A stretch of 64,000 bases of DNA from Actinomycetes bacterium (GTDB lineage Bacteria > Actinomycetota > Acidimicrobiia > Acidimicrobiales > RAAP-2). The notes under the pieces were generated by a model. The model made no database searches. It was not told the origin of the DNA and saw only the letters and a program-made list of their open reading frames with translations. This document shows positions 47,401-55,952 of this stretch, in pieces. Made by a program: the position numbers and the translations under genes. The stretch spans positions 1-64,000 of the forward strand of contig JAJYSP010000005.1 of assembly GCA_021793515.1 (NCBI GenBank), given 5' to 3'. Position 1 is the first letter of the stretch. Each line of letters opens with the position of its first letter.

Positions 47401-49425
47401 GGCCTGGCGGTCGTCGCGGACTTCACACCACCTTTCGAGCTCGGCTCGACCGGCGCCTCGATCAACACCATCGCCTACGTGACGACGTCGGCCACTCTGT
47501 CCCTCAATGGTGTCAGCGTCAATGTCCCGGCGAACACGTTCGTCCTCGGGGGATCGCTCAGTCTGCCGAGCTTCATCGCGACGTTCCTCGGCCAGACGTC
47601 ATCGATCTCGATCTACGTCACCTACACCTCGGCCAGTGACTTCTCGGTCAACGCCGTCTTCCCCATGAGTGTGCCCGTCAGTGCCTCCTCGGAGTTCTCC
47701 TTCACCTTCGGCGACCTCGCGCTCTCCGCGGGGATGTCGAATGGAACGGCGTTCATCACGCTCTCAGAGGCCGGGACCCTCACGATCAGTGGTGACGCCG
47801 CCGGCGACACCCCCCAGAGCGTTGCCGTAACCCTCGCGCTCAGCTACCAGCCGACAACGAGCACGCTGGTGTTCTCCATCGCCGGCAGTGGCGTCAACGG
47901 TGCGCCGGCGTGGCAGAACGCCTTCGGTTACCCCGGCCTTGACATCACGAACTTCGGCATCCAAGCCGGCGTCACCCTCGTCGCGCCGATCCCGTTACCG
48001 AGTTTCGGTCTCACGGCGTCGGGCTCACTGCCCGCGACCATCACGAGTGACCTCGGCATCGGCACCGGACAGGATGTCCCGCTCTCATTCACCATGAACA
48101 TCTCGGCGACCATCCCCTGTCTCGCGGTCGCCATCGGGAACCCCGCCCCCAACGCGCCGAGCGTGGTGGACATCGGAAACGGCGTGTTGACGGCGAGCTA
48201 CGCCACGTTCGTCGCGGCGCCCAGTGGCTGCTCCGTCGCTGGCACGACGATCAGTCCCGGGTTCGCCATCGGGTTCCACGGCTCATTCGTCGGCGTCGCG
48301 GTGACCTTCGACGCGGTCCTCACGGTCAACCCCTTCACGTTCACGGGATCGGCCACGGTCGAGGGCTTCAGCGCCGGCCCCTTCACACTCCAGAACGCCT
48401 CGGTCAGCGTCACGATCGGTTCATCCTTCTCACTCACCTTCTCGGGCGGGATACAGATCCTCGGCCCGAGTAACCAGGTCCAGGTGGAGGGTTCGATCAA
48501 CTCGAGTGGCGACATCAACCTCACGGGCACGGCGAACGTCACCCTCTCGGGCTTCAGTATGTCCATGTACGTCCACGCCGAAACCATCGACCTCAGTTTC
48601 TTCGGCTTTGGTCACTTCAAATACGTCGCGGTGACCGCGAATGCCTCACTAAACGTGCTCGGATCGACCGTCTCGATCTCGGGGTACTTCGGCCCGGCGA
48701 GCGGCGGCGGCGTCGAGGCCACACTCCAGGGCAACGCCTCGTTCAACCCCGGGGGCTACAACCTGGGCAACCTCAACTTCGCGCTCACCCTCAGCCCCCA
48801 GCAGCAGTCACTCACGGTGGGCGGCAACGTCGACCTCGGTGGCGTGTTCCAAGGGTCGATCAGTGGTGCGCTCAGTGCCGTCAACGGGTCGGTGGGCTTC
48901 AATCTCAGCGTCGCGGCCTCGTTCCAACTCGGCTCCCAGGTCGCGGTGAGCGGCACCCTCTCGATTGGCAACTGCTCGGGTGCGTGCACGACACTCACCA
49001 CCCTCGGGGCGTCGGTGAGCGGTAGTTTCACCTGGGCCGGGCGCACCTACTCGTTCGCCTCGGTCTCGGTCCCACCCTCGTGGAGCTTCGCGGTGAGCTC
49101 GAGCGGCTCAGTGAACGCCCAGTCGGGCGTCATCGACACCGGACTCATCCAGTACAGCGCCTCGTTCGTCGGCAACTACTACGTGTCGATCTCGAGCTCG
49201 TCGCCCTACCTCAGCGTACGCAGTGGCTTCAACGCCGAGGTCCAGAGCCGCGGGGGCACGCTGCAGACCCACTGTACGGGTGACTGGCGACCCTGGACGT
49301 GGCACTGCGACACCTACGTCGAGTGGGGTGGCTGGTACAACCTGGCCTCAGTGGGCGTCTCAATAGACACGGCCGGCCGATTCTCCGCGACGTACCTCGG
49401 CTCCACCTACCAGGTGAGCATCTGA
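44476..49425 (+). CDS. Giant secreted beta-rich protein
   Basis: 1649 aa. Signal peptide about residues 1-40 (TTVTLAAALVATLTSVGVVIAPSASGAAT). Residues 40-435 form Ig/DUF11-like units with spaced Cys pairs (WSCSTRHATTSCS, WRCAGAPTSSPTCTY, WSCPGGTGKLTCQ). A Pro/Thr/Ser linker spans about 435-515. The remaining 1100 residues are repetitive amphipathic beta strands rich in S, T, G, V, L, with almost no Lys or Arg until near the end, which has a Cys/Trp-rich tip (HCTGDWRPWTWHCDTYVEWGGWY). No LPXTG or C-terminal anchor helix. Probably a cell-surface or matrix protein. Stop overlaps the next ATG (TGATG). Confidence 0.8.
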   Translation: MGTMARPRWRRATTVTLAAALVATLTSVGVVIAPSASGAATTLEVLNLHGTPLSRVELHASGVDVVPVALIDQSANTGPTTLRLTVPRGFRVAGLSSVDATGGRPTGGHWSCSTRHATTSCSLHHAVSSSPTIIAYVELVNHRSVAQGPRTALSIRGSLDGAPASSLDVPVSIGPTNLPSVSLDRSMTPVVSGNAAGSVSYVVHDNAGAPVAAGAVAVDHALPPSIRSWQSRSPGWRCAGAPTSSPTCTYEHGISVNAAASPLTLTYRVNGPALLRGHDRARDAWSSSLVVTGPYGVTLQRAVPGAVAVTSSAVGSLRVQVETVGSQSVSRGETSNIAIIHQASDGVASGLADTIIVPTGFTMLAEHVDGWSCPGGTGKLTCQHPAPILTNAPFVLRVALRARTDAPVGMAIVAVVSIARDASVKNAGLAIVNVLGHPAPTAPAAPATPVPAAPPPPGSPTSRASSTSTPSPAQPTHPTTPAPVHTASASRESSARSSHAVSATTVPVATTATPHVTCPGASVTLGPFALTSATWTSNSTFCSGTATIDLGSGLSLFSGASIAVNVTYSDAADWTVTIAATQTGITFFGITPSFTGTVTAVNGTISGALSIDLSPVSAIALGGGVTLSGSITLSSSSGTTPTLSASADLTIGLVNSSVAIPVSLTYTNSSTWSVTAQSGTIAFDAPGTVANPSPTPVTIAVSGTVTDSSGALATTLTASTAAPVTIVPGVTFEGSLNLSLATGAASATFTGTATLTVGTLSLPVSFTYTDPRSWSASLSMSNSSGSIAITPDFSIPLSNLSGTVAYGFANGSDFPSVQWNVTASLSPVTLIAGVAQLSSLTLTIANTCPTASTLPCPAANNDTYIALSGNLALTFSPLSTQDLTFSAFYDLTTKAFDLAASMPGPITVVSNVLTISNPTFELAYNDPTFANPGSAVSLNGLGTASGFSLLVSGTVSLTFAGTALTTTVSLVYDTNGLAVVADFTPPFELGSTGASINTIAYVTTSATLSLNGVSVNVPANTFVLGGSLSLPSFIATFLGQTSSISIYVTYTSASDFSVNAVFPMSVPVSASSEFSFTFGDLALSAGMSNGTAFITLSEAGTLTISGDAAGDTPQSVAVTLALSYQPTTSTLVFSIAGSGVNGAPAWQNAFGYPGLDITNFGIQAGVTLVAPIPLPSFGLTASGSLPATITSDLGIGTGQDVPLSFTMNISATIPCLAVAIGNPAPNAPSVVDIGNGVLTASYATFVAAPSGCSVAGTTISPGFAIGFHGSFVGVAVTFDAVLTVNPFTFTGSATVEGFSAGPFTLQNASVSVTIGSSFSLTFSGGIQILGPSNQVQVEGSINSSGDINLTGTANVTLSGFSMSMYVHAETIDLSFFGFGHFKYVAVTANASLNVLGSTVSISGYFGPASGGGVEATLQGNASFNPGGYNLGNLNFALTLSPQQQSLTVGGNVDLGGVFQGSISGALSAVNGSVGFNLSVAASFQLGSQVAVSGTLSIGNCSGACTTLTTLGASVSGSFTWAGRTYSFASVSVPPSWSFAVSSSGSVNAQSGVIDTGLIQYSASFVGNYYVSISSSSPYLSVRSGFNAEVQSRGGTLQTHCTGDWRPWTWHCDTYVEWGGWYNLASVGVSIDTAGRFSATYLGSTYQVSI

Positions 49426-50690
49426 TGGGTCGCCGTCTGGCCGGCGTCCTCGCGGGGCTCGCGCTCGCCACGGTCGCTACGCCCGCCGGCGCGGGCGCGG
49501 GCGCATCAGCATTGCACTTGACGGCCCGTAGAACCGGCACGACGGTGACCCTCACCTGGGACGCGGTGAACGGTCCGCTCCTCGGCTACGCCGTCGAACG
49601 CTCGACGACCGACCGCACGTTCGTGCCCGCGCGCAACGTCCTCACCACGCACACCACGTTCACGGGTCTGCGCGCGGGCGTCACCTACGACTTCGTCGTC
49701 GACGCGATCGGCCGTGGCGCGAGCACCAACACCATCCGCGTCATCGCCACCTCCAACGACGTCTCAGTGACTCCCGTCGGTGCCCCGAGTCCGCCGACAT
49801 CGGTGACGGCGAGTGCGCGCACGAGCGCAGTCCTCGTCTCTTTCCGCGCGCCACGCTCTAACGGCGGGTTCCCCGTGCTCGCCTACCGGGCCGTCGCATC
49901 GCCGTCGGGACGGTCCTGTCGACTGGTCTCGACCCCGACGGACCTCGGCGCCGATCCCACCGGTCCGCTGCTCTCGTGCCTGCTCACGGGGCTTCGCAAC
50001 GGTGTGCGCTACCGCGTTCGCGTCACCGACACGACGCGCGACGCCACGAGCCGACCGTCGCCGTGGTCCAATGTCGCCGTCCCCGGTCAGCGCCCGAGCC
50101 CGCCCGGTACCGTCGTCGCCGTGCCGCTCGAGCAGTCGGCGAGTGTCACCTGGCGCCCCGCCTTCGGCGGCGGCTCGCCCATCACGGGCTACGTCGCGAC
50201 CGCTGAACCTGGCGGCGCTACCTGTGCGACACACGCCAGTCGTCAGCCAGCCGGCCTCACCTGTGTCATCAGCGGACTGACTGACGCACTCACCTACACC
50301 GTCACCGTCGTCGCAACCAACGCCTTGGGCGCCTCCGCGCCGTCCAGTGCCGTCACCGTCGTGCCCGGCCCGGTGAACACCGTCGCCATCGGACCGTTCC
50401 CGAACGGCTCCGCGGTGCTCGACGGTGCGCTGGCGTCGTCGGTCACCGACCTCGCCCAGGGGATCGTGCTCAGTGGCGCCACCTACGTCGCGCTACAGGG
50501 CTACGCCGCCGACGTGAGCGGCGCCGCGGGGACGACCCTCGCCACCGAGCGGACCCGAGCCGTTGCCGCGGCGTTGGAGCTCGCGCTCGCGAGCGACGGT
50601 GCGACGGGTGTCACCGTCGCGGTCCAAACGTCGAGTGGTGCCCCGAGTGACCCCGCCGACGCCACGAGTGTGGTCGTGACCTCGAGCTAG
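49425..50690 (+). CDS. Secreted fibronectin type III protein with OmpA-like C-terminus
   Basis: 421 aa. Signal peptide LAGVLAGLALATVATPAGAGAGA. Three FN3 modules at about 28-120, 123-220 and 225-320 (PSPPTSVTASARTSAVLVSFRAP; GSPITGYVATAEPGG...TCVISGLTDALTYTVTVVATNALG). The last 90 residues (VALQGYAADVSG...TLATERTRAVAAALELAL) resemble the peptidoglycan-associating OmpA/MotB fold. Translationally coupled to the giant secreted protein, which it may tether; the tethering idea is inference. Confidence 0.75.
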   Translation: MGRRLAGVLAGLALATVATPAGAGAGASALHLTARRTGTTVTLTWDAVNGPLLGYAVERSTTDRTFVPARNVLTTHTTFTGLRAGVTYDFVVDAIGRGASTNTIRVIATSNDVSVTPVGAPSPPTSVTASARTSAVLVSFRAPRSNGGFPVLAYRAVASPSGRSCRLVSTPTDLGADPTGPLLSCLLTGLRNGVRYRVRVTDTTRDATSRPSPWSNVAVPGQRPSPPGTVVAVPLEQSASVTWRPAFGGGSPITGYVATAEPGGATCATHASRQPAGLTCVISGLTDALTYTVTVVATNALGASAPSSAVTVVPGPVNTVAIGPFPNGSAVLDGALASSVTDLAQGIVLSGATYVALQGYAADVSGAAGTTLATERTRAVAAALELALASDGATGVTVAVQTSSGAPSDPADATSVVVTSS

Positions 50691-51205
50691 TTCGCGTCGC
50701 GTTGAGCGCGTTCGTCACCCGATGCGGTGTCGGCGGCGTCACTGGTTCCAGCGAGGCTCATGCGAAGCAGGTTCAGCCCGACGAGCAACAGCACAACCAC
50801 ACCGACGCCGACCCCGACCGAGATCAGGGTGTTCGAGAAGTCACGCTCGCTCAAGCGGCCACCGATGGTGAGGTGCGCTGAGGCGCTCAAGATGTCCCGT
50901 ACACCCGCGAGCACGCCGATCTCGAGGAAGGGTCGCACGGGGAAGGAAGCGGATCGGAGCCGCCCGAAGACCGTGTGGGCGATGTCGAGCAGGATGACCA
51001 CGACGAGGATGCCGTCGATCGCGTTGATCACCACGCCGGCGAAGGACCCCTGGTGGCGCAGGAACTCCACGACGGTGCGCACGAGCACGACGCCAGCCAC
51101 GAGCAACAGACTGGCCACGATCGCGTACTCGACGGCGACGATGGCCCAGCGCAGGCACCGGTCGGGCAATGTCTCCTCGGCGTCGGCGTCGGGGAAGGTC
51201 CGCAT
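50687..51205 (-). CDS. PsiE-family membrane protein
   Basis: 172 aa, four hydrophobic helices (AIVASLLLVAGVVLVRTVVEFL; GVVINAIDGILVVVILLDIAHTVF; a third around FPVRPFLEIGVLAGVRDIL; VGVGVGVVVLLLVGLNLL). The PFLEIGVLAGVRDILS block is typical of phosphate-starvation-inducible PsiE proteins, whose role is unknown. ATG at 51205 chosen; upstream sequence in frame overlaps the next gene. Tail-to-tail 4-nt overlap with the FN3 gene. Confidence 0.75.
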   Translation of the reverse strand: MRTFPDADAEETLPDRCLRWAIVAVEYAIVASLLLVAGVVLVRTVVEFLRHQGSFAGVVINAIDGILVVVILLDIAHTVFGRLRSASFPVRPFLEIGVLAGVRDILSASAHLTIGGRLSERDFSNTLISVGVGVGVVVLLLVGLNLLRMSLAGTSDAADTASGDERAQRDAN

Positions 51206-51239
51206 CCCAGCGACCCTAGCGGCCGAGCGGGTGTCTTCG

Positions 51240-51791
51240 CTAGGCCCAGCTCGCGAGCACGTCGTTCGACGAGCTGACCGTGGCGAAGGTGCCGTCGAGC
51301 GCCGCGAGGAAGGCCGCGTGAACCTGGTCTGCGGCCACGTGCACGCCAGCAAAAACCTGGTCCCTCGTCGCACAGGCGTCGGCCACGACCACGCAGTCGA
51401 ATCCTCGCTCACTCGCGGCCCGGGTCGTGGAGTCGACGCACATGTGGGTCATCATCCCCGCGATCACGACCCGCGTCACCCCGAGCGTCTCGAGGTGACC
51501 ATCGAGCGTCGTGTCGAGAAAGGCGTTCGGCCGGTGCTTCTCGATTACGGTCTCGCCCGGTGCCGGCTCGACCGAGGGGTGGATCAGCGCGCCGTCGGTG
51601 TCGGGTAAGAAGAAGGTCGCACCGGGGCGGTCAGACACGTGACGAACGTGCACGACGGGTATCGCGTGCTCGCGACAGCGCGCGAGCAGCGCCGCGGCCC
51701 GTTCCGCCGCGGCATCGGGTCCAACGAGCGCCATGCGCCCACCCGGGAAGTAGTCATTCTGGATGTCGATGAGCAGCAGTGCGGTGGTCAC
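51240..51791 (-). CDS. Isochorismatase-family cysteine hydrolase
   Basis: 183 aa. Catalytic triad positions visible: Asp in LLIDIQNDYFPGG, Lys in VIEKHRPNAF and Cys in AGMMTHMCVDSTTRAA. Such proteins hydrolyse isochorismate, nicotinamide or other amides; no siderophore genes are nearby and the substrate is unknown. GTG start. Confidence 0.85.
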   Translation of the reverse strand: MTTALLLIDIQNDYFPGGRMALVGPDAAAERAAALLARCREHAIPVVHVRHVSDRPGATFFLPDTDGALIHPSVEPAPGETVIEKHRPNAFLDTTLDGHLETLGVTRVVIAGMMTHMCVDSTTRAASERGFDCVVVADACATRDQVFAGVHVAADQVHAAFLAALDGTFATVSSSNDVLASWA

Positions 51792-51820
51792 GGGGTAACG
51801 CTAGCGGCGCCTCGCTCGGC

Positions 51821-53524
51821 CTAGTGACCCATGGCGTGCGTCGCGGCCGCATCGACGCTGTCGAAGTGCTTCAGATCACGAACCCGGCCATCGACGGCGT
51901 TGGCGAGCTGGTGACGAACGGGCTCGTTCGCGCGCGCGACGAACACCCCGACGTGCTCGGCGTCGAGGTCGGCGACGATCTCGGTGAGCGTCTGCAGACC
52001 GGTGTAGTCGATGTCGGACATCGCGACCGCGTCGAGCACGACGTGCTTGGTCGATGGATTCTGCGCCAGTAACTCGTGGAGCTCGCGGCGAAAGACCCCC
52101 GCGTTGGCGAAGTACAGCGCCTCGTCGAAGAACACGGTGAGCACGTGGTCCACGTGCTCGACGTCGTGACAACCCATCAGCTCCCAGCTCGTGGTGCCTC
52201 GGCGGCGCCCGAGCTCGACCATGTGCGGACGCGCCGAGCGCCAGGTTCGCAGCACGACAGCGAGTCCGACGGCGACGGCGATGCCGAGCTCCACCCCGAG
52301 GACGATCACCCCGAAGGCCGAGACGAGGGCCACGACGAACTCGGCGCGGCTCGCGCGCCAGATGGCACGGAACTGCTCGACCTTGATGAGCCGGCCCGCG
52401 ATGAAGAAGAGCACGCCGGCGAGCACGGCCATCGGGATCTGGTGGGCGTAGGCGGCGAGTGGGGATAGCGCGAGTGCGACGAGCGCGGCGACCACGCCGG
52501 GGAGCCGCGTTCGCCCACCGGCGAGCCGGGTCACCGTGGTGCGCGCGGGGCTCGCGTCGACGGGGAAGGTCCCGAGCAGTCCCGCCGCAAGGTTGGCGAC
52601 GCCTACGCCGACGAAATCACGACTGAGGTCCTCAGCGACGCCGATCTCGTCGGCCGAGACCCGCGAGGTCATCGCGCTCTGAGAGATGACGACGATCGCG
52701 AGGGTGATCGAGGTCGCCACCACGACGCCCCACTGGTGGACCGAGAGCCAACGCAGCCGCCACGTGGGCACGCCGACGATCACCGTACCGAGTTCAGTGA
52801 CCCCGTGGTGGTTGAGTGAGAGAACGGCGGTCAGCGTGGTCGCCGCCACCACGGCGAGCAGGGCCGTTGGCCAACGGGGGTTGATTCGCTCCCCGATCAC
52901 CATGAGGGCGACGGTGCCGAGGGCGAGCGCGAGCGGCCAGCCCTGGACGTGGGCGAGCTCGCTCGCGACGGCGCGCAGGCGCGCGCCGACCGTCTCGCCG
53001 CCACCGAGCACACCGAGGGCCGTGGGCAACTGGTGCACGATGATGATCACCCCAATACCGGCCATGAAGCCGGTGATGATGGGCGCCGAGAGGAAGTCCG
53101 CCATCCACCCGAGGCGAAGCAGTCCCACGCCTGCGACGAGCACGCCGGTCACGACTGCCGTGGCCGCGACGAGGGAGAGGTACTGCGCCGATCCCGTGAC
53201 TGCGAGGTGCGCGATCGCGACGGCGAAGAGCGGCGCGATGGTCGAGTCGGCCCCCACCGAGACGATGGGGTTCGAACCGAAGAGGGTGAAGGCGAGTGTG
53301 GCCGCGATGAAGGCGATCATCGCGAGGAAGGCTGGCACGCCCGCCAACTGTGAGGTCGCGAGCTGCTCGGGGATCGCGATGGCGAGCAGGGTGATCCCCG
53401 CGAGGACCTCGCGCGGGGCACTGACGCGAGTGACGCCGTGAAAGAGGTTCGCGAGTCCGTGCGTCGAAACGCGCCGCGCAACTGGGGTGCGCGGCGCGGG
53501 GTGACGTTCGGATTCGTGACCCAC
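51821..53524 (-). CDS. SulP-family anion transporter with STAS domain
   Basis: 567 aa. About twelve hydrophobic segments from residue 40 (EVLAGITLLAIAIPEQLATSQLAGVPAFLAM, GFMAGIGVIIIVHQLP) and a C-terminal STAS domain (about 450-560: HVVLDAVAMSDIDYTGLQTLTEIVADL, the nucleotide-binding-like core with DYTG). The IPEQLA variant replaces the usual IPQ.MAY. Likely transports sulfate, bicarbonate or another anion; not determinable. Confidence 0.87.
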   Translation of the reverse strand: MGHESERHPAPRTPVARRVSTHGLANLFHGVTRVSAPREVLAGITLLAIAIPEQLATSQLAGVPAFLAMIAFIAATLAFTLFGSNPIVSVGADSTIAPLFAVAIAHLAVTGSAQYLSLVAATAVVTGVLVAGVGLLRLGWMADFLSAPIITGFMAGIGVIIIVHQLPTALGVLGGGETVGARLRAVASELAHVQGWPLALALGTVALMVIGERINPRWPTALLAVVAATTLTAVLSLNHHGVTELGTVIVGVPTWRLRWLSVHQWGVVVATSITLAIVVISQSAMTSRVSADEIGVAEDLSRDFVGVGVANLAAGLLGTFPVDASPARTTVTRLAGGRTRLPGVVAALVALALSPLAAYAHQIPMAVLAGVLFFIAGRLIKVEQFRAIWRASRAEFVVALVSAFGVIVLGVELGIAVAVGLAVVLRTWRSARPHMVELGRRRGTTSWELMGCHDVEHVDHVLTVFFDEALYFANAGVFRRELHELLAQNPSTKHVVLDAVAMSDIDYTGLQTLTEIVADLDAEHVGVFVARANEPVRHQLANAVDGRVRDLKHFDSVDAAATHAMGH

Positions 53525-53536
53525 GACGTCACCCTA

Positions 53537-53570
53537 GGCCCGGTGCCCGACTCACGTCGGACACCGGGCC
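53537..53570 (-). terminator. Hairpin after the secreted repeat-protein gene
   Basis: GGCCCGGTGCCCGAC (53537-53551), TCAC loop, GTCGGACACCGGGCC (53556-53570); one mismatch in 15 pairs. It lies just downstream of the gene ending at 53577 and before the SulP start. Confidence 0.75.
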
Positions 53571-53576
53571 GGACGA

Positions 53577-55112
53577 TCAGTCGTTGGGCGCGATGTTCAC
53601 AAACGTGAGCACAGTGCCCACCATGGTTGCGGTCACAGTCACGGGCGTAGTGTCAACTATTCCTGCCGGCAGGATGAAACCGGACGCCACCGTGAACGTC
53701 ATTTGGGCTGCCTGGTCGTTGGGCTGGATCGTGAGGACTTCGCCGACCAAACTGACGAACGTGCCGTCGACGTGCACCACACTGGACTGGCCACCCTGGC
53801 CACCCTGACCACCCTGGTCACCCTCGGGCTGCTGGACTCGGACGCTCTGCAGCGTCAGCGCGTTGTTGTTCGTGGCGTCAAAGAAGCCGACCGCGTGGAC
53901 GCGGGCGCCAACGGCGATGCTCGACACATCAGCCGTAAGGGAAGAAGGCACCACGAAGGTCACGGGCGCCGCGCCGTCACCGGGCTGGACCGTCAGCGTG
54001 GCCGAGGTTGTAGTTGGGATCACCGTGACGAGACCTTCGGTCTGGGTCGTCATCGAGCCGTTGCCTTCGCCCTCGATCTGCTGCAGGCGAATCGAGACCG
54101 CGGTCAGCGTGGTACCCGACAACGTCCCAGTGACGTGGACGCGCGATCCGACCTGGAGGCCGACCGGCACGGTCACGGTGGAGGGCACCGAGAAGGTCAT
54201 GGCAGCGGCACCGTCACCGGGCTGCACCGTCAGGCTTGCCGGACTGGTCGCTGTGCTGTACCCCGTGACGAGACCCTCGCCCTGGATGTAGCCCGCGCCG
54301 TTCTGGTCCATCGACACACCGTCGGTCGACTGGGTCGCCGCGATGCTGTCGTCGGTGATCGTGACGAGCGTGAAGACGTTGTTCGCCCAGGACGTAAGCA
54401 ACTCAACTTGGTCGCCCACGTTGATCGTCGGTGGGAGCGTGATTGACGAAGGGATCGTCACCGCGGTGTTAGCGCCATCCTCGACGGCGATAGTGAGCGT
54501 TGTAGGTGACGCGCTCGACGGCAGGGTGAGCAGCGTGCCCTCAAGACCGATGAAGCCGCTCAAGCCCGTCTCGGTGACTGAAGTCGCGTCGAGGCTCGTC
54601 GGGCGAATGATCACGCCGACGCGCACGTCAGTGCCAACGCCCAGCGATGAACCCGACGCGTGGCTGTGTCGGCCGGCCTTGGCCGCCGTGACAACCGCAC
54701 TGGCGTGGTCGACGGCGACCGTGCTCGCACCGGTCGAGAGCACCAGGTTGGATGCGACGTCGCTCACGACGGTGCCGTGGATCATCGCGCGATCGACGCG
54801 GCCCCGAGCGTGACTGGCGAGCGCCTTGAACGTGCCGTCGGCGAGACGCGAAGCGCGCACCGTCAGCCGAGTGCCCAAGGCGACCTTCGCGACGGCGCCC
54901 GCCGACGCGAAGCGCACGGTGTCCATCGCGTTGCCCGCGGCGATCACCAGTGTGTGCCGGGCGGTGTTGGTCGCGACGACGGTTCCCTGCACGGTGGTCG
55001 CGTTAGTTGCTTTACTGGCGCTCGCGGCGAGCGGCGCCAGGGGGATCGTCAGTGCGAGAGCGGCCGCCAGGCTCGCCGCTCGGGCCACTGGCTTGTGGTA
55101 CTTGGTTGCCAT
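53577..55112 (-). CDS. Secreted protein with DUF5666-like beta repeats
   Basis: 511 aa. Signal peptide AASLAAALALTIPLAPLAASASKA. Two to three clear repeats of about 65 residues in the C-terminal half share G.V......A.LTVQPGDGAA.[MV]TF.VPS.........VG.RVH..G...... (starting about residues 285, 360, and a diverged copy near 445). A GGQGGQGGQ spacer precedes the last repeat. ATG with GGAGAA upstream. Probably a cell-wall-associated protein of unknown function. Confidence 0.72.
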   Translation of the reverse strand: MATKYHKPVARAASLAAALALTIPLAPLAASASKATNATTVQGTVVATNTARHTLVIAAGNAMDTVRFASAGAVAKVALGTRLTVRASRLADGTFKALASHARGRVDRAMIHGTVVSDVASNLVLSTGASTVAVDHASAVVTAAKAGRHSHASGSSLGVGTDVRVGVIIRPTSLDATSVTETGLSGFIGLEGTLLTLPSSASPTTLTIAVEDGANTAVTIPSSITLPPTINVGDQVELLTSWANNVFTLVTITDDSIAATQSTDGVSMDQNGAGYIQGEGLVTGYSTATSPASLTVQPGDGAAAMTFSVPSTVTVPVGLQVGSRVHVTGTLSGTTLTAVSIRLQQIEGEGNGSMTTQTEGLVTVIPTTTSATLTVQPGDGAAPVTFVVPSSLTADVSSIAVGARVHAVGFFDATNNNALTLQSVRVQQPEGDQGGQGGQGGQSSVVHVDGTFVSLVGEVLTIQPNDQAAQMTFTVASGFILPAGIVDTTPVTVTATMVGTVLTFVNIAPND

Positions 55113-55214
55113 AGTCGGTTCTCCATTCGAATCTGCGCCGGTTGGCGTCAGACGAATCGTACGGAGACAATCTCAAGGGCTCCCGTGAGAAGCCTGAGAG
55201 TTCAATGTGAATCG

Positions 55215-55952
55215 CTACGCGGTCGTGACGACCCGGTAGGTCTCGGCTAGGCGTTTCTTGTCGAGCCCGAACCGCTTGGCGGTGGCGCGAGCCCACTGGT
55301 GCACCATTACCTCTAGGTCGTCACGGTCGCCGACTTGGGAGACGTGACGCCGTAGCGCGGCGATCTTGCGGGGAAAGGTCTTCGTGATATCGACGGTCAA
55401 CGTCGGGTCGACTGAACTCGCGAGCCAGACCGTGGTGACGGCGTGGGGTTCGAGTCCCTCGGCGAGCAGCTCGGGGAAGGCGTGGGGGTTGCGGGCGTCG
55501 GGGTAGACCGCGCGCAGGGTGGCCTCGCCGGCGGCGAGGTGGTCGGGGTGGGACGCGAAGATCCGCTCGTAGTTGCGCTCGGGACTCTGGCAGATCACCA
55601 GGTCCGGTCGCTTCTGGCGGATCACCCGCGCGATGGCCTTACGCAGCTCGAGGGTCACCTCGACCCGTCCATCACCGAAACGCAGGAAGGTGAGGTCACT
55701 CACCCCGAGCTCCTCGGCGGCGGCGCGCTGCTCGGCCTCGCGGGTCACGGCACGCTCCTCGGGCGTCGAACGCGACGAGTCACCCCCGGCGTCACCGGAG
55801 GTGACGAGACAGTAGGAGACCTCCACGCCGTCACGTGTGAGTCGCGCGACGGTGCCACCCGATCCGAAGTCGACGTCGTCGGGGTGCGCCATCACGACGA
55901 GCGCACGCTTGATTCGGGGGTCCTTCTTGTAGCGGTCGATGGTCGACTTCAC
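55215..55952 (-). CDS. PIG-L/LmbE family N-acetylglucosamine-type deacetylase
   Basis: 245 aa. Zinc motif AHPDDVDFGSGG near residues 22-33 and SHPDHLAAGEATLRAVYPDARN near 130-150. Family members deacetylate GlcNAc-linked small molecules, including mycothiol precursors (MshB) and mycothiol conjugates (Mca). The short length and C-terminal WLASSVDPTLTVDIT match a general actinobacterial PIG-L group. GTG at 55952 overlaps the helicase stop (GTGA), implying co-translation. Confidence 0.85.
   Translation of the reverse strand: MKSTIDRYKKDPRIKRALVVMAHPDDVDFGSGGTVARLTRDGVEVSYCLVTSGDAGGDSSRSTPEERAVTREAEQRAAAEELGVSDLTFLRFGDGRVEVTLELRKAIARVIRQKRPDLVICQSPERNYERIFASHPDHLAAGEATLRAVYPDARNPHAFPELLAEGLEPHAVTTVWLASSVDPTLTVDITKTFPRKIAALRRHVSQVGDRDDLEVMVHQWARATAKRFGLDKKRLAETYRVVTTA

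Noticed and set aside
55140-55205. Possible terminator hairpin after the PIG-L gene
   Set aside because: The stem (CTCAGGCT with AGCC-CT-TGAG) needs a bulge and is too weak to call.
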